Shown one piece after another: positions 57,164-58,410 of a DNA stretch of 58,410 bases. The stretch lies in contig PNMZ01000009.1 in assembly GCA_013823945.1 (NCBI GenBank), positions 1 to 58,410 of the forward strand, read 5' to 3'. The stretch's first letter is position 1. Each line of letters opens with the position of its first letter. A program made the translations under genes and the position numbers. The notes below the pieces were generated by a model, which did no database searches, was not told the DNA's origin, and saw only the letters and a list, made by a program, of their open reading frames with translations. The stretch comes from a bacterium. GTDB taxonomy: Bacteria > Armatimonadota > Fimbriimonadia > Fimbriimonadales > Fimbriimonadaceae.

Positions 57164-58241
57164 GATGAATCCAAAGATCGAAGAGGCGTGGACGATTCCG
57201 AGTGCTTTTTATACGGATGAGGGGGTTTTTGAGCTTGGGAAGGAGAGGATTTTTGGGCGGAGTTGGCAATTTGTGACTTGGGAGGATTCGGTGCGGGTGC
57301 CGGGGAGTGTCTATCCGTTCACACTTTTGCCGGGTTGTTTGGATGAGCCGCTGTTGCTGACTCGGAGCCGGGAGGATGAAGTTTTCTGTTTGAGCAATGT
57401 GTGTACGCATCGGGGGAATTTGGTTTGCGAGGGGGCGGGGGTGGAGAATAGCTTGCGGTGTCGGTATCACGGGCGAAAGTTTGGGTTGGATGGTCGGTTT
57501 CAATCGATGCCGGAGTTTGAGGGGGTTTGCGGTTTCCCGGCGGAATCGGACAATTTGCCTCGGGTTGATTTGGATCGGTGGCGGCAGTTTTTCTTTGTTC
57601 GAGCGGGAGTCGGGGATGTGGCATTGGCGAAGATATTTGAGGAGTTAGAGGCGCGAGTGGGATGGTTGCCGGTGGAGGAGTTTGAATTTGATGAGTCGGG
57701 TCGGCGGGACTATTTGGTGAATGCACATTGGGGGCTTTATGTTGAGAATTATTTGGAAGGATTTCATATTCCATATGTTCATGCGGCATTGAATGCGACG
57801 CTGGATTACGGGAGCTACCGGACGGAGTTGCTGCGGCATGGGAATTTGCAGTTGGGGGTGGCGGGGGGCGGGGAGCCGGCGTTTGATTTGCCGGAATCGA
57901 GTCCGGATTTTGGGCAGAGAGTTGGCGCATATTACTATTGGTTTTTCCCGAATTTGATGCTGAATTTTTATCCTTGGGGGTTGAGCGTGAATTTGATTCA
58001 GCCGCTGGGGGTCGGGCGGACGAAGGTGACATTTTTGCCATTTGTCTGGCGACCGGAATTGCGGGGTGCGGGCGCTGGGGGGGACTTGGACAGGGTTGAG
58101 CGGGAGGACGAGGCAATTGTGGAAGCGGTTCAGCGGGGGTTGCGGTCGCGGTTTTATGACCGAGGGCGGTATTCGGTGAAGCGGGAGGCGGGGGTTCACC
58201 AGTTCCACTGCTTGGCGGCGGAGGCTTTGGGGAGTGAATAA
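57153..58241 (+). CDS. Rieske non-heme iron oxygenase, large subunit
   Basis: A 362-residue oxygenase of the aromatic-ring-hydroxylating/choline monooxygenase-like type. The Rieske [2Fe-2S] ligands are Cys84 and His86 in 'CTHRG' and Cys103 and His106 in 'CRYHG'. Mononuclear iron ligands His205 and His210 lie in 'ENYLEGFHIPYVH', and an Asp near residue 315 ('EREDEAIVEA') can complete the triad. It hydroxylates or demethylates a small molecule with O2 and electrons from a reductase and ferredoxin; no reductase gene is adjacent. The substrate is unknown. Confidence 0.92.
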   Translation: MKFEMNPKIEEAWTIPSAFYTDEGVFELGKERIFGRSWQFVTWEDSVRVPGSVYPFTLLPGCLDEPLLLTRSREDEVFCLSNVCTHRGNLVCEGAGVENSLRCRYHGRKFGLDGRFQSMPEFEGVCGFPAESDNLPRVDLDRWRQFFFVRAGVGDVALAKIFEELEARVGWLPVEEFEFDESGRRDYLVNAHWGLYVENYLEGFHIPYVHAALNATLDYGSYRTELLRHGNLQLGVAGGGEPAFDLPESSPDFGQRVGAYYYWFFPNLMLNFYPWGLSVNLIQPLGVGRTKVTFLPFVWRPELRGAGAGGDLDRVEREDEAIVEAVQRGLRSRFYDRGRYSVKREAGVHQFHCLAAEALGSE

Positions 58242-58410
58242 GCGGCTGGTTTGGCCTTTGTGGAATCTAGCTTTGGCAATTGGATTGGGGGCATTTGGGG
58301 CGCATGCTTTGGCGGGGGTTTTGGATGAGTATGGGTTGGGGGTTTATGAGACGGCGCGGAATTACCATATGTGGATGGGGTTGGCGTGGTTGATTTTGGC
58401 GGTGGCGGGG
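58234..58410 (+). CDS. DUF423 family membrane protein (5' part, runs off the window)
   Basis: A GTG at 58234 overlaps the end of the oxygenase gene by 8 bases and the frame stays open to the end of the window (59 codons). 'IGLGAFGAHALAG' and 'YETARNYHMWMGLAWL' match the start of DUF423 (YwdK/YgdD-like) proteins, small four-helix inner-membrane proteins of unknown function. The remaining helices lie beyond the window. Confidence 0.8.
   Translation, partial: MNKRLVWPLWNLALAIGLGAFGAHALAGVLDEYGLGVYETARNYHMWMGLAWLILAVAG

Overview
The window reads as ordinary chromosome from a free-living, diderm, heterotrophic bacterium. The envelope evidence is an outer-membrane-type barrel protein, a CsgG-like secreted protein, a lipoprotein and several signal peptides. 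The mix of a GHL10-type hydrolase, a copper-amine-oxidase-N-like secreted protein, FlgD-Ig-tailed surface proteins, Rhs fragments and CRY-DASH would suit Armatimonadota (Fimbriimonadia-like), but no rRNA is present and this placement is inference. The + strand looks G/T-rich almost throughout, whichever strand is coding, as if the + strand were the leading strand.

Layout. 1-10999: housekeeping genes (nitroreductase, ftsZ, purE, folD, comEA, ppx, rpsA) with two small hydrolase/methyltransferase genes and a membrane glycosyltransferase interrupted in frame by GC-rich repeats. 11040-15131: an A+T-richer array of three truncated Rhs cores. Each core has a different hydrophobic C-terminal tip and an overlapping small membrane-protein gene; a decayed fourth core follows. 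15150-16147: an AraC-type regulator and coaE. 16402-25114: an envelope module of four large secreted genes (CsgG-like protein with Thr-Gly linker, FlgD-Ig protein, Big_1/LptA-like/beta-barrel protein, unknown secreted protein). 25116-33137: nadB and nadA bracket an HTTM membrane operon, a GAF-type methionine sulfoxide reductase candidate and dxs. 33143-39300: lon, a GbsR-type regulator, two tandem PilZ-like genes, a 7Fe ferredoxin, a TetR regulator and an A-type Fe-S carrier. 39365-43548: a PilZ protein, an HD-GYP phosphodiesterase and a secreted copper-amine-oxidase-N-like protein. 43719-50056: a PqaA-like protein, queF, osmC, GHL10 hydrolase, sufE, a rhodanese and a lipoprotein. 50114-58410: a MarR regulator, a GGDEF/EAL protein, uvrB, CRY-DASH, a hydrolase, a Rieske oxygenase and a partial DUF423 gene.

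Working together. NadB and NadA make quinolinate for NAD; NadA is an Fe-S enzyme, and SufE/rhodanese and the A-type carrier supply sulfur and clusters. Three PilZ-type proteins, one HD-GYP and one GGDEF/EAL protein make this a c-di-GMP-rich neighbourhood, and the last two share the same extracytoplasmic sensor signature. UvrB and CRY-DASH pair dark repair with blue-light flavoprotein function.

The best candidate for something undescribed is the Rhs tip/partner array at 11040-14726. Its reading frames run into one another with overlaps, and its third partner gene is only 55 codons. Also notable are a recurrent -10 box 6-10 bases before start codons (leaderless transcription) and a dispersed palindromic repeat family that became part of a membrane protein.
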